Shown here piece by piece: positions 8,411 through 16,914 of a stretch of DNA of 22,141 nt. The stretch's first letter is position 1; the number at the start of each line of letters is the position of its first letter. The notes beneath the pieces were generated by a model, which did not search any database, had not been told where the DNA came from, and saw nothing but the letters and a program-made list of their open reading frames with translations. Source of the stretch: Pleurotus ostreatus/Saccharomyces cerevisiae fusant (lineage: Eukaryota > Opisthokonta); assembly GCA_024196135.1 (NCBI GenBank), contig JAMQCK010000463.1:1-22141 (forward strand), in the 5' to 3' direction. Both the position numbers and the translations under genes were made by a program.

Positions 8411-10554
8411 CCCAGGAACGCGTAAGGGGAGGGCGGGATGGAGGGCGAGGACTCACCCCGAGCTACGCGCGCGCGTTTGCGTCGAAAGACGTGTCCGCGG
8501 CGGCCGCGTAGCAGTGCGAGGGAGGGGGAGGAGGAGGGGGAGGGAGTAAATGTGCACCGCGCGCTTATGAGGCGCGTGAAGATGCGAACCCGGTACGTAC
8601 GTACTGGGAAGAGCGGTGGGGGATAGAAGCTGCTACTCCCGTGCGGCCGTCCCCCACCGCTGGCGATCGCTGCACACGCAGGCCGAGCCAGGCGCAGAGC
8701 GAGCGGACACGCGGCGCATGCTGAGGACTAGCCCAGCAGCGCCGAGCACGTCGCCGATGACGCAGAAACTCGCCCGAAGGCGAGTCTGTGCTGGGGAGGG
8801 GAGAGAGGGGGTGGGAGGGACGATGGGAGGGGTGTGGTATGACAAACCATCCAGCAGGCGCGCCTTGCGCGCGCGTGCGGGTGGTAGCACGAAAGCAGCA
8901 AGAAACACTGGGGACCCCTCTAAGACGCATAGCGCGCCTCAGGAAAGGTCCCCGTGCCCTCGAGCCACGGTGGAGGGCAAAAAGGGAGGGAAGCGGGGCG
9001 ATACTTGCCCCACTCCCCTCTTGTCGCGCGGCTGGCGCGTCACCACCAGTGCCGCCATTCGTGGAGTCATTTTGTCAGTAGTAATATATAGGGCGGGGCG
9101 TATGCACGCACCCGCATCCCCCTCCGTGAACGTCCTGCTGATTCGTGGCATCCTGCGCGTTTTGTCGTCACAGGCGATAACCTTGCTGCTGCACACCGCG
9201 CGTGCAACTTTTCGAGTCGGAAGGAAGGGGAGGAGAGTGGGGGAAGGGGTAAGTAACGGCGGCGAGGAAGATGACGAGCGTAGAGATGTGGTGGCCGGAG
9301 ACAGGAAAACACGCGGCGAGACATGTCGGATGGCCGGGCCGGAGCCTCGGTCCGGCCACCGACCGCCTTCATCGTCGCGCTCGATGGCCTCGGGCGCAGG
9401 CCAAGGGACAGATGAGAACGAGATCTCTGTGAAGTATATTACTAGACTTATGATGGACTGGATTTCGAAAGTTCAGAAGTTTCCTGAGCTCAGGAAGGTG
9501 TTGTAATCGAGCTTGGGGTCCGGCATGCACGATGCATCAATCAGTACCATTCAAAGCAACATCTCTAGGTAGTACTGCCCTCCTATATGCCGAATGTGTC
9601 CCTTGATCATCCTCAAACCTTTTGGAAAGCCTGGGGGGAGGTCCATATTACACTTCTATGTAGTTACTCTGCTGCACCATGTACCTAAACAGTTATGATA
9701 ACAGATGTATGCACTACAAGAGGCAGATTTCCGAGCTTTTCCGGTTTTCAAGTGTGTTCCCAGTGTCCCCTTGCTTCTAAACCTGAGAATTACATACTAT
9801 ACCATTCAGGAATAACTTCTGTGTCTTTCTTTTGATCTCCCTTCTGCCTCGGAGACTTTCCGAGGCCATGCAAGACAGCGACAACGGCTTTCGGCTGCCC
9901 GGGCCGACCCTCGTGCGGTCCCAAAGAACAGGACAAAGGTCCCGAAGTCGCACCATCAGCCACCGCCCCTCAGATTCAACTACCACCATTGCGCCGCCTG
10001 CTCTCCTGCCTATCACGCTCACCCCACCGCATCTCTACACTCTTCCTACCCACTACTGGCACTGCTGCAGCTGCTGACAAAGCGCAATGAACATCGCGCC
10101 GCCCAACACGATGATCACGCTTAAATCGCGCAGCCCAATGACACCCACAGGCGAGGCGCGCGGGGAGGGGGTAGAAGGTGCGTATTTGCACACACCTCTC
10201 ATACTCATGACTAACACTTTCCCCCATTGCGAGGGGCGTCTACGACGAAGCAGGGGTCGGGCGGTGTGATTTTTGCCTGCCCACCTGTCTTACGTCGCCC
10301 TCCGAACGTGTCTGAGGGCGCGAAGACCTCGCCTGGGGCACGCTATGCGTCCTAAATGGGTCCTCGTGGCTCTGCCACTACCGCATCTCCACCCGCTTGC
10401 TGCACCTTGCATGCACCCGCTGGGTGGATGCTCATCCCCTCCTCTCCTCTGCCTCCCGTCCTCGCGCTGTTACGCGGTCTCACCGGATGCGTCTTTTGGC
10501 GCAAATGCTTGCATATAGCTTGGGGAAAGCCTCCAACCCATTCCTTATACGATT

Positions 10555-10988
10555 TCTGACCCTTACGAGCAGCAGGAGGGTGATCGGCGCGAGCGCAAAT
10601 CCCGCCCCTGCCGCTTTTTGCGCGTTTTCGTGTCCAGTATCACCTCCCTTAGTGATATATATATGTGCATATACAGTACTTCATTTCTTTCTTTTTTGCG
10701 CTCGAGGTGACCCATGGCGCTGCTGCGCGACGCACCAACGACGCGCCTTGCGGGTGCACGTGGCCTGAGCGCGGCGCATCAGCGCGTCACGCGAACCGCC
10801 CGAGCGCGAACAGGCCATGTGCTGTGCGCGTCACGGTCGCCTGCTCTAAAAGGGCATCGCCCACGGCCAGCAGCTCAGCTCGCAAGGTGGTTCACGGGAA
10901 TTGCCGGGCCCGAAGGCCCTACGCCAGGATTCAAATAAGGGATATGTAATCTATCGCGTTTATTTAAATCTATGGTACAGCATCAGCT
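10555..10988 (-). repeat. right terminal inverted repeat of the 3.0-kb transposon
   Basis: Reverse complement partner of 7976-8410. Shared blocks include GCGTGACGCGCTGATGCG and CACGTGCACCCGC. Differences are spread over the arm, so the two ends have diverged, probably before this insertion. The inner border is approximate. Confidence 0.82.
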
Positions 10989-10996
10989 GCGAGAGT
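10989..10996. repeat. 8-bp target site duplication, right copy
   Basis: Second copy of GCGAGAGT, immediately right of the transposon; see 7968-7975. Confidence 0.85.
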
Positions 10997-11279
10997 TGCG
11001 CCAGGACCAGGTCTCCCTCCGCGCAACCTGATGAGTGGTGGTGGAGGAGGCCGTGCGTGCCGGCGCGGAGGCAGCGGCAGGGGCACCCGGTGACGTGGAG
11101 GGGGGAGAGGCCGTCGTCGGCGTCGGAGGAGTCACCGCGATCTCGGGAGGAGGGGACTTCTCATGCCTGGTCACCACAGAGGTGAGATCGTCCCTGTTGA
11201 GGGCGTCGGTGACCTGGAGGCGCCAGAGTGGCCAGTCCTCAGCGTCGGCCAGGATTGGGATGATGTCCTTGGGTGCCAT
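10989..11279 (-). pseudogene. copia gag N-terminal part, interrupted
   Basis: The ATG at 11279 (context CTCTGCGCCATGG) opens MAPKDIIPILADAEDWPLWR, a usual start of copia gag, where the conserved tryptophans of the gag fold are seen. A Pro/Ser/Thr/Ala-rich stretch follows and the sequence ends with ETWSWRNS at the transposon junction. The codon phase at the duplicated octamer equals that of the gag part at 7975, which identifies both as halves of one gene. An upstream in-frame ATG at 11354 exists but lies at the leader/LTR border and is less likely to be the start. The gag protein would form the shell of the virus-like particle. Confidence 0.88.
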
Positions 11280-11346
11280 GGCGCAGAGTGGGATAGAGTG
11301 AGTCGCAGATCGAAGTCTTGCTCGATTTAGGCCACGGGGCTCATAA

Positions 11347-11692
11347 CCTTTCACGAGCTAAAGAGGTGCAGGATGCGCAAGACCTAGTCTTCCTGCTAGT
11401 GAGATAGCGACTGATGTTCATACCTAAAGAAGCGCAGGACGCGCAAGACTAAAGTACAGTTAGTGAATAGTATGAGTATAGAAAGTAAATAACATACCCT
11501 CAGTTTTCCTGCTGATGAGATAGCGACTGAGGGAAAGGAAAGGTAGGTACACACGTATGTACGGGCCCACCCGGGCAAAGCGTGGGGAAAAGTCAGGTGA
11601 CCTCAACTCTAGGAAGTTACATAAGCGATTCCTTGAGTTGAGGTCATGTGACCTGCTTGGAGGCAGACTCGCCCTGATGATCACTTCTGACA
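11347..11692 (-). repeat. LTR, family B (about 346 bp), 5' LTR
   Basis: On the minus strand it begins TGTCAGAAGTGATC at 11692 and ends near GCTCGTGAAAGG at 11347. It aligns at both ends with the family B LTR at 12998-13233. It is longer because a segment with CAGTCGCTATCTCA and CTTGCGC...CCTGC appears twice (near 11410-11530 and 11360-11412). The leader next to it, starting TTATGAGCCCC, may hold the primer binding site. It stands directly upstream of gag, so I call it the 5' LTR. Confidence 0.75.
11595..11654. repeat. inverted repeat inside the family B LTR
   Basis: AGGTGACCTCAACTCTAGGAA pairs with TTCCTTGAGTTGAGGTCATGTGACCT across a short loop, with a 3-nt bulge. It lies in the U3 part of the LTR and is absent from the short copy at 12998-13233. 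Confidence 0.7.
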
Positions 11693-12130
11693 CCGCACTC
11701 GCAGTTACTTTCCGCTTTGCACATTGTTTCCAACTCGGATTCCCGCTTACCGTTTTACCATCTTATATTTTGCTCATCCTCCCGTCATCCTTTCGCCATT
11801 GCATGTATTACTGTGCCCACTACTTATCGCTAGTTTACCAAGATCCGAAAGCACAATTTCCACATGGACTCGTACTTATACTTACTCCGCCTACATGCAT
11901 CGGATTCCGATGCATTGCACTTACTACTCGTATATAAGCTGGCTAGCTGCTCCTAGATAGCCAGCGGAAATATCAACTTGGTTTCCCCTCGAACAACTTG
12001 CCTTCTCTAAACTCCCTCCTCTCTTAACTCTCTTCCTGTGTATCCATCCAGAACTCCGGCCGGAAATGCGCGGACTTCATCTCGCATCCTCGTTTCTCAA
12101 TGGAGCGCAGAGGCATCAAATGGTGTCATC
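11693..12130 (+). promoter_or_regulatory. promoter-like stretch with TATA box and stem-loops
   Basis: No gene is seen. A 21-bp palindrome ATGCATCGGA-T-TCCGATGCAT lies at 11895-11915, a TATATAA box at 11931-11937, and directly after it a stem-loop with GCTGGCTA and TAGCCAGC arms (11938-11965). A pyrimidine-rich stretch follows to about 12060. This arrangement resembles the U3-R part of an LTR or an orphan promoter. No downstream coding sequence in the same orientation was found. Confidence 0.35.
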
Positions 12131-13545
12131 TCTTATATACATTTGCAACGTGTTCCAATCCACTGGGTGCGCCATACCTAACACTTGCGGAGTTTGGGAT
12201 CAACCTTATCTTCGTTGAGCTCAGGCATATAGCCGGCTGGTAGAGGGGTTGGGGCAAACTTGCAGTTCTCCATCCCGAAGTGCTTCAGCACCTTATTGAG
12301 ATACGGAATCTGATCAGTCTTGATCTTCGATCCCTCTCGTCGGATGCGTATGCGCAGGAACTCCGAAGTGACTTCAGAATTACGGCATTCCCATTGCTTG
12401 TTGAACTCTGCCTTGAGATAGGCAATGAGCTTTTTGTCCGTCCTTGGAGAAGAACAGAGCGTCGTCTACTTAGACTACAATAACAGTGAGTTTGCCGTTA
12501 GAGTCCTGGTAGAAGAACACACCAGCATCCGATGTGAGTTGGACCCAGCCCGTGGCTTTTGTGGACTTAGTGAGCATCTTCCACTATGATAAGGCAGCTT
12601 GCTTGAGTCTGTAGATCACCTTGTGCAAGCGTATGACTTTGCGCTCTTGGCCCTTCACCACAAAGCCTTTGGGTTTCTCCATGTAGACCTCTTTGTCCAG
12701 GTCCCCGTAGAGGAAAGCCTTGGAGACATCGAGACCTGACCAGTGCCAGCCTTCAAGCACTGCAAGCACCATGACTAGCGGAACATCTCGTACCTGACAA
12801 CAGGCAAGAAGATTTTGTCATAGTTGATTCCCTCGACCTGACTGAAACCCTTGGCGACGAGGCAGGCTCATTTGCGGCCATCAGATTTCTGATCAAAGAC
12901 CCAGCGGCATTTGATGACCTTTTGTCCTTTTGGACAATCTACAAGGGAATAGACTTTGCGCTGACGGAGTGCCTCTAACTCCTTGCAGCAAGCATTCTGT
13001 CAGAAGTGGTGGTTAGGGGGCGAGTCTGCCTCCACCGTGTGGAAGAGTTGCCTTATTGGTGAATCATGGCTGATTCACCGATTAGGAAGGTGCTTACTTG
13101 GAAAGTATGTTCCCACAGTCGTTCCCGTACTATACTGTACATAAACACTCTTTTCTCTTCCCTCAGTTGCTATTCCCATAGCAGGAAGACTGAGGTCTTG
13201 CGCTTCCTGCGCATATTCAGCTCGTGAAACTGTCATTCATTCCCTCTGTTGCGCAGATGGCAACTTCAAAATGTCTTTGAACATCCAATCATGTATCTTG
13301 GACATGTCAGGAAGAGCATCATCATCAACTGGAACCGCTTTAGAAAGCAACTCAGTGATGAGCTCTTCTCCCCCTTCCCGGCATAGCTTTGCCATGTGGA
13401 CTTCATCCTCACCCAGATGCTCAAGAGTGTCTGCGCACGAAGGTGGCTGCAAGCTAGGGCCAGGAACCCTTTTCTCAGTGATACGCCGGGGTTTCAAAAT
13501 TGCCTTTTCAGGTGTATATTCCGGCGTATATGCGTTTTATACTGG
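12130..13545 (-). pseudogene. decayed copia pol (reverse transcriptase), family C
   Basis: Minus-strand RT homology is spread over frames with stops. From 13545 to 13239: linker and the start of RT, with DWMFKDILKLPSAQQRE. After an inserted LTR it resumes at 12992 with KELEALRQRKVYSLVD, then KGQKVIKCRWVF, VAKGFSQVEGINYD, GLDVSKAFLYGDLDKEVYM (12720s) and a catalytic box in which the Tyr of YVDDA is replaced by a stop (about 12470). The tail CKFAPTPLPAGYMPE follows near 12240. At least four in-frame stops and frame changes show an old copy. Family A and B elements read differently, so this is a third lineage, of the type with TPLPAGY in the RT tail. Confidence 0.85.
12998..13233 (+). repeat. 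single LTR, family B (about 236 bp), with 5-bp target duplication
   Basis: Begins TGTCAGAAGTGGTGG and ends GCTCGTGAAACTGT, matching both ends of the LTR at 11347-11692 without the internal duplication. The pentamer CATTC is found on both sides (12993-12997 and 13234-13238). It splits the decayed copia RT between QQRE and the CCKELEAL region. It is a solo LTR left after LTR-LTR recombination. The last two bases are uncertain because CATT is repeated at the border. Confidence 0.8.
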
Positions 13546-15780
13546 CTCAATCATACGGACCTGTAGATACCATTGCGGCATTGTGATTGTACAATGGGCG
13601 CGTCACAGGTATTTTACTCTGGTTTATGAGAGGAATTACCTGGACTCGCATGACATGAGAGATAGACCATGAACACCTCATTCAGGACTGCCCTAAGATA
13701 GAGTGGAGCTCTTGTTCACCAGACCGACCATCTGTGTGCGCTCGATGACATCCCTCGAGTCTTCAGGAGGGGACCATCCCACCTGTGGAAGTACCCCCTT
13801 TGCAAAGTTACCTACAAGTTACAGGTCGTGCTTTTGCAAAGTTCACGAAGTGTTTATTTACACAGCCACCGTCCCCCGGGATCTCGCCGGCGTTGCCTCC
13901 GGGCAGCGCCCAATATGGCAGGCACCCCCCGAGCTCACCATTCGGGCGTTTCCGAGGGTCGCGCCGCCTCCTGCCGCGCGCGGGCGGTATTGATGCGCCT
14001 TCCCGCGCGTTGCGCCTGCTTAGTCAGCACGTCGTTCAGCCTCGCGCGCACGCCTTGTCGCCGCCGTTGCCTTTCGTCGTCCTCCGTGGTCAAAGTAGCT
14101 TAAAAAGATGTATTTTATACTAGATATAATGCGTGTGTACGTATGTGAATGACAGAAGGGGCGGAAAGGGGAAAAAAGCGCCGGCGAAAATTTTCGCCGG
14201 CGTGACGCGCGACGCGCAGCCTGCGTAAGCGGGCATAGCGACCGCGCGTCATGAAGACGAGGAGGGGGGAGCGGGCACGAGCCTGTGCGGCTGGTTGCCG
14301 GGGTGCTGGCTGCGCGCTGTTGGGCACTTGCCCACCTGCGCAATTGTCCGCGCGCGCCTCAATGCGCACGGCCCTTCCATCCCAGCTCCCAAGACCTGCC
14401 GAGGCCGTGCAGATCTCGGAGCGCTGAACGACGCACCCCGCGCCGAGCACCAGCACTGTGAATTCCCGGTGCGGTGAGTACTCGAACGGCGGGTACTCGG
14501 TGCGAGGCGCGCGTTCAATGGGCAAGGGGATGGGAGGGGCAACGTTGGAGCGCGCATGGGCGTCTAGAGGGCGGGGAGGGCAGGGGCGAGGGCGAGGGCG
14601 ACGCCTCCACAGCACCCAAAGGGCCGAGGAGGAAGCAAATATCATATGTTAGTTCAATTTTCAACTTGCAGGGTGTAGGGACGCACCTAAGAAGATTCCC
14701 ACCGCGGCCTCTGCCTCCTATAACGCGTATTCGCGCGTCGCAATGAACGCTGAGTGCCGCCGCTCTCACGTCATATGCCGAGTTGCTCCTGTGCTACGCG
14801 AATTCCACGCGTTGCTTGGCGTAATCGTGTTCGTATTGATGAGTGATGGTAGGATGGTGATACTGAAGGGAGGGGAAGGGGGATAGAGGGCGATGGGGCG
14901 ACGGGGCGTGCGCGATTGTCGTGGTAGGAGGTGAGGAGACGCACGGCGGGCGCATCGGTAGACCGGACCGGACCACCGGCCCGTTGTCCGATCGCGCTGG
15001 CTACTGCTTCTGGCGCGCACAGCAGCGCAGGGACACGGCAAAGAGTAGAAATGAGCGCGCAGTATCTAGAGGAGCTGTGTATTAGTTACGATTTCGCAAA
15101 GGGAATAGCACACGCACCTGTATAAGCGGCTTGTCCGCCTTCTGAATTATCACTCATGATTTTGCTCTTTCGAGCGTCGTCTGCGCTACGAGGCGTTACA
15201 TATAGATCAAAGTAGCTGATATCTGGTCAATATGCTACGAAATAAGGAGGTGGACTGTGAGATGGGCCAGGACAGCGGGGGTTGGGCAGTGATCAAGCGC
15301 ATTCAGATTCACGGACCGGACTTCCGAGGCCCGTCATCGTCGTGCCTCGCGTTCTCACGAGCACGCGAATCGACGAATCAGAGCGCGCAAAAACCTGGGA
15401 TAGGAAGGAATAGGCAGTCTTCAGGGAATTCCAAGTTTAAATCGAGGGTTTTGTGCATAAAATAAGAAGGAAAGAGCGAATGTTCCTGGGAGAGCAATGT
15501 ACAGTTTCCACTCGTGCATCATAGAACCCAAGGACGATTTCGAAGGCCTGTGAGCTGATCTGTGCAGGAAAGCCCATGATATGTGTTGAGACATAGTATA
15601 ATATACGATATAGCGCATTATAACACTCCGAAGAGGTCTAGATGGGTAAGGTGAAGCAAAAGGTCCTGGGAGGGGGTGAGTATTTGGCAGACAGACATCT
15701 ATTCCTCTGACTTCTCGTGTAGGCGCCAAAGCGGTCAATACATATACTAGTAAAGTGGCCCCAAGGGCAAGTTACGAGAC
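13546..15780. other. GC-rich stretch without a convincing gene
   Basis: From about 13870 to 15060 the DNA is very GC-rich and in composition resembles the core of the 3.0-kb transposon. A perfect 24-bp palindrome lies at 14179-14202. A 176-codon minus-strand frame (14115-14645) contains FTVLVLGAG, which recalls a P-loop, but no second GTPase motif follows. From 15120 to 15780 I see nothing supportable. A minus-strand TATAAA at 15939-15944 and an ATG in good context at 15787 open only 49 codons unless spliced. Confidence 0.4.
14179..14202. repeat. perfect 24-bp palindrome
   Basis: CGCCGGCGAAAA followed by its exact reverse complement TTTTCGCCGGCG. It is preceded by GGGGAAAAAAG, as is the similar near-palindrome GAGCGAAA-A-TTTCGCTC at about 8363 in the left arm of the 3.0-kb transposon. 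Confidence 0.85.
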
Positions 15781-16206
15781 CTGCCATTTTTTTGTGCAAG
15801 AATCAGTACCAAATATATACAGAATGATATTGAAGTAAAGGGGGAAAAGTACAGTTTCTAACTATGTAGTGTCGGTGCAGTACGATTTGGAGGGGACAGG
15901 TGCAGGGTAAAATGCGGATGGGAGCGCGACTGGTACACTTTATATGGGTAGGTACGTGTAGGTGTAAGGGAGTCACGGCCACGGTGAGCGCGTGAGCGTC
16001 TTTCCCGCGCACGCGCAGTCCAGCCACGCACCAACGCAGGCAGCGATCAAAGGGATCGACGACATCGAGGCGACGAGTGAGATCTCCGGGCGCGGCAATC
16101 GGCGGCACCCCGTGGATGCGCGTGGGGGAGATGAATAAGGGACGATGTAGGACGGGGAATAGCGTGTGACTTTGCGGGGAATGTGCCTTTGCGGGGAAGC
16201 AGGTTA

Positions 16207-16660
16207 GCGCTGCAGATTGCGCACGGCGAGCCAAGGAGTGCGTACCGTAGCTACATACACGGCTGCGAGGTAGCGCGAGAATGCACGCAGGCAAGGCGAC
16301 GCAAAACGCCATAACCAATCGGCCATCAGGGTAGTCGGCCGACAGGGACAGGGCGGATGCTGAAGTCACTGTCGATATGGCGTCTGCGTCGTACTCCTGA
16401 CAATAGGGAAAGCGTGAGCAAACGGCGCGCAACGGACGCAAAGCGACACGAATCATACGCTTGCACATTGTGCGAGGCAGGGACTTACTCGTACGGCAGG
16501 GCGTTCGCATATCCGATACGCCGATCCCTGGTAATGGGGTCGCGGGTGGACGGTCGGAGGATCAGGGATTCCCTAGAGGCATTGTTTGTGGTGGGAGACG
16601 GCGGAGGAGGAGACGAGGAAGGAGGCTGAGACTCATATGGTGAGGGATCGACCTAAGGGA
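16207..16660 (-). CDS. possible exons of an unrecognised spliced gene
   Basis: A minus-strand exon from about 16654 to 16494 reads as a Ser/Pro-rich protein (PYESQPPSSSPPPPSPTT) and ends at GTAAGT. Removing about 93 nt to TTGTCAG joins it in frame to YDADAISTVTSASALSLSA and then GRLVMAFCVALPACILAL, a possible membrane segment, down to a GTACGC with a GCTAAC branch site behind it (about 16240-16180). The upstream exon begins after CCCTTAG and has no Met, so a first exon must lie further right. The downstream end is not resolved. I do not recognise the protein. Composition and splice signals are gene-like, but the model is incomplete and could be wrong. Confidence 0.3.
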
Positions 16661-16914
16661 GCACACAGACGGCGCTTCGTAGCTGGTGGTTCAGCGCAAG
16701 TAAGTTTTTAATGATCGACTGATCACGTAATCAATCGGCGGTTGCCTGTGATGGTCTAGATCACGCGCGGCCGAGAGATCGACTCCTTCGCGTTCGGTCA
16801 GGGCACATTTTCCGAGTAAAGAAACGAAGGCGGGCAGCCATAGGAAAGGGGGAGAAGGTTACATAGTTGCAAAAAGACGTATACAGCCCGTTCATTACAG
16901 AGGGATGGACAAAA

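Larger units (their letters stand above)
7976..10988. mobile_element. 3.0-kb DNA transposon with long inverted ends, no transposase seen
   Basis: The element starts CACCTTATGCTGTACC and its right end, read inwards on the minus strand, starts AGCTGATGCTGTACC. Both ends then share GATTTAAAT, CTTATTTGAATCCT and CGTAGGGCCTTCG, and similarity continues for about 430 bp. It is flanked by the octamer GCGAGAGT and splits gag of a copia element in phase. An 8-bp duplication fits hAT or P-like transposons and is at the edge for Mutator-like elements. The long inverted ends favour a Mutator-like or foldback type; the CAGCTG-like right end fits hAT. No open frame inside has a recognisable transposase motif: the longest, a 296-codon plus-strand frame at 8616-9506, looks like GC-rich noise. 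It is probably non-autonomous, and the central 2.1 kb may include captured sequence. Confidence 0.85.
5965..11692 (-). mobile_element. Ty1/copia retrotransposon, family B, truncated and interrupted
   Basis: Read on the minus strand the order is LTR (11692 to about 11347), short leader, gag start at 11279, gag first part to 10989, a 3.0-kb insertion, then gag second part, zinc knuckle, protease, gag-pre-integrase and integrase down to 5965. RT, RNase H, polypurine tract and the matching 3' LTR are missing: the coding sequence ends at a family A LTR. The element cannot move by itself. Its 5' LTR belongs to another family than the LTR now at its 3' end. Confidence 0.85.

Noticed and set aside
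8616..9506. 296-codon plus-strand frame inside the 3.0-kb transposon
   Set aside because: Low-complexity Arg/Gly/Ser-rich composition, no domain, and overlapping frames of similar length on both strands in GC-rich sequence.
14115..14645. 176-codon minus-strand frame with FTVLVLGAG resembling a Ras-type P-loop
   Set aside because: The lysine and following serine/threonine of a P-loop are absent in frame, the splice that would restore them shifts the phase, and no other GTPase motif follows. GC-rich DNA gives long chance frames.
13796..15103. Possible short inverted ends (CCCTTTGCAAAGTTAC and GTTACGATTTCGCAAAGGG) bounding the GC-rich block
   Set aside because: The match is short with gaps, a similar motif recurs at 13838, and the flanking octamers (GAAGTACC and AATAGCAC) do not match.
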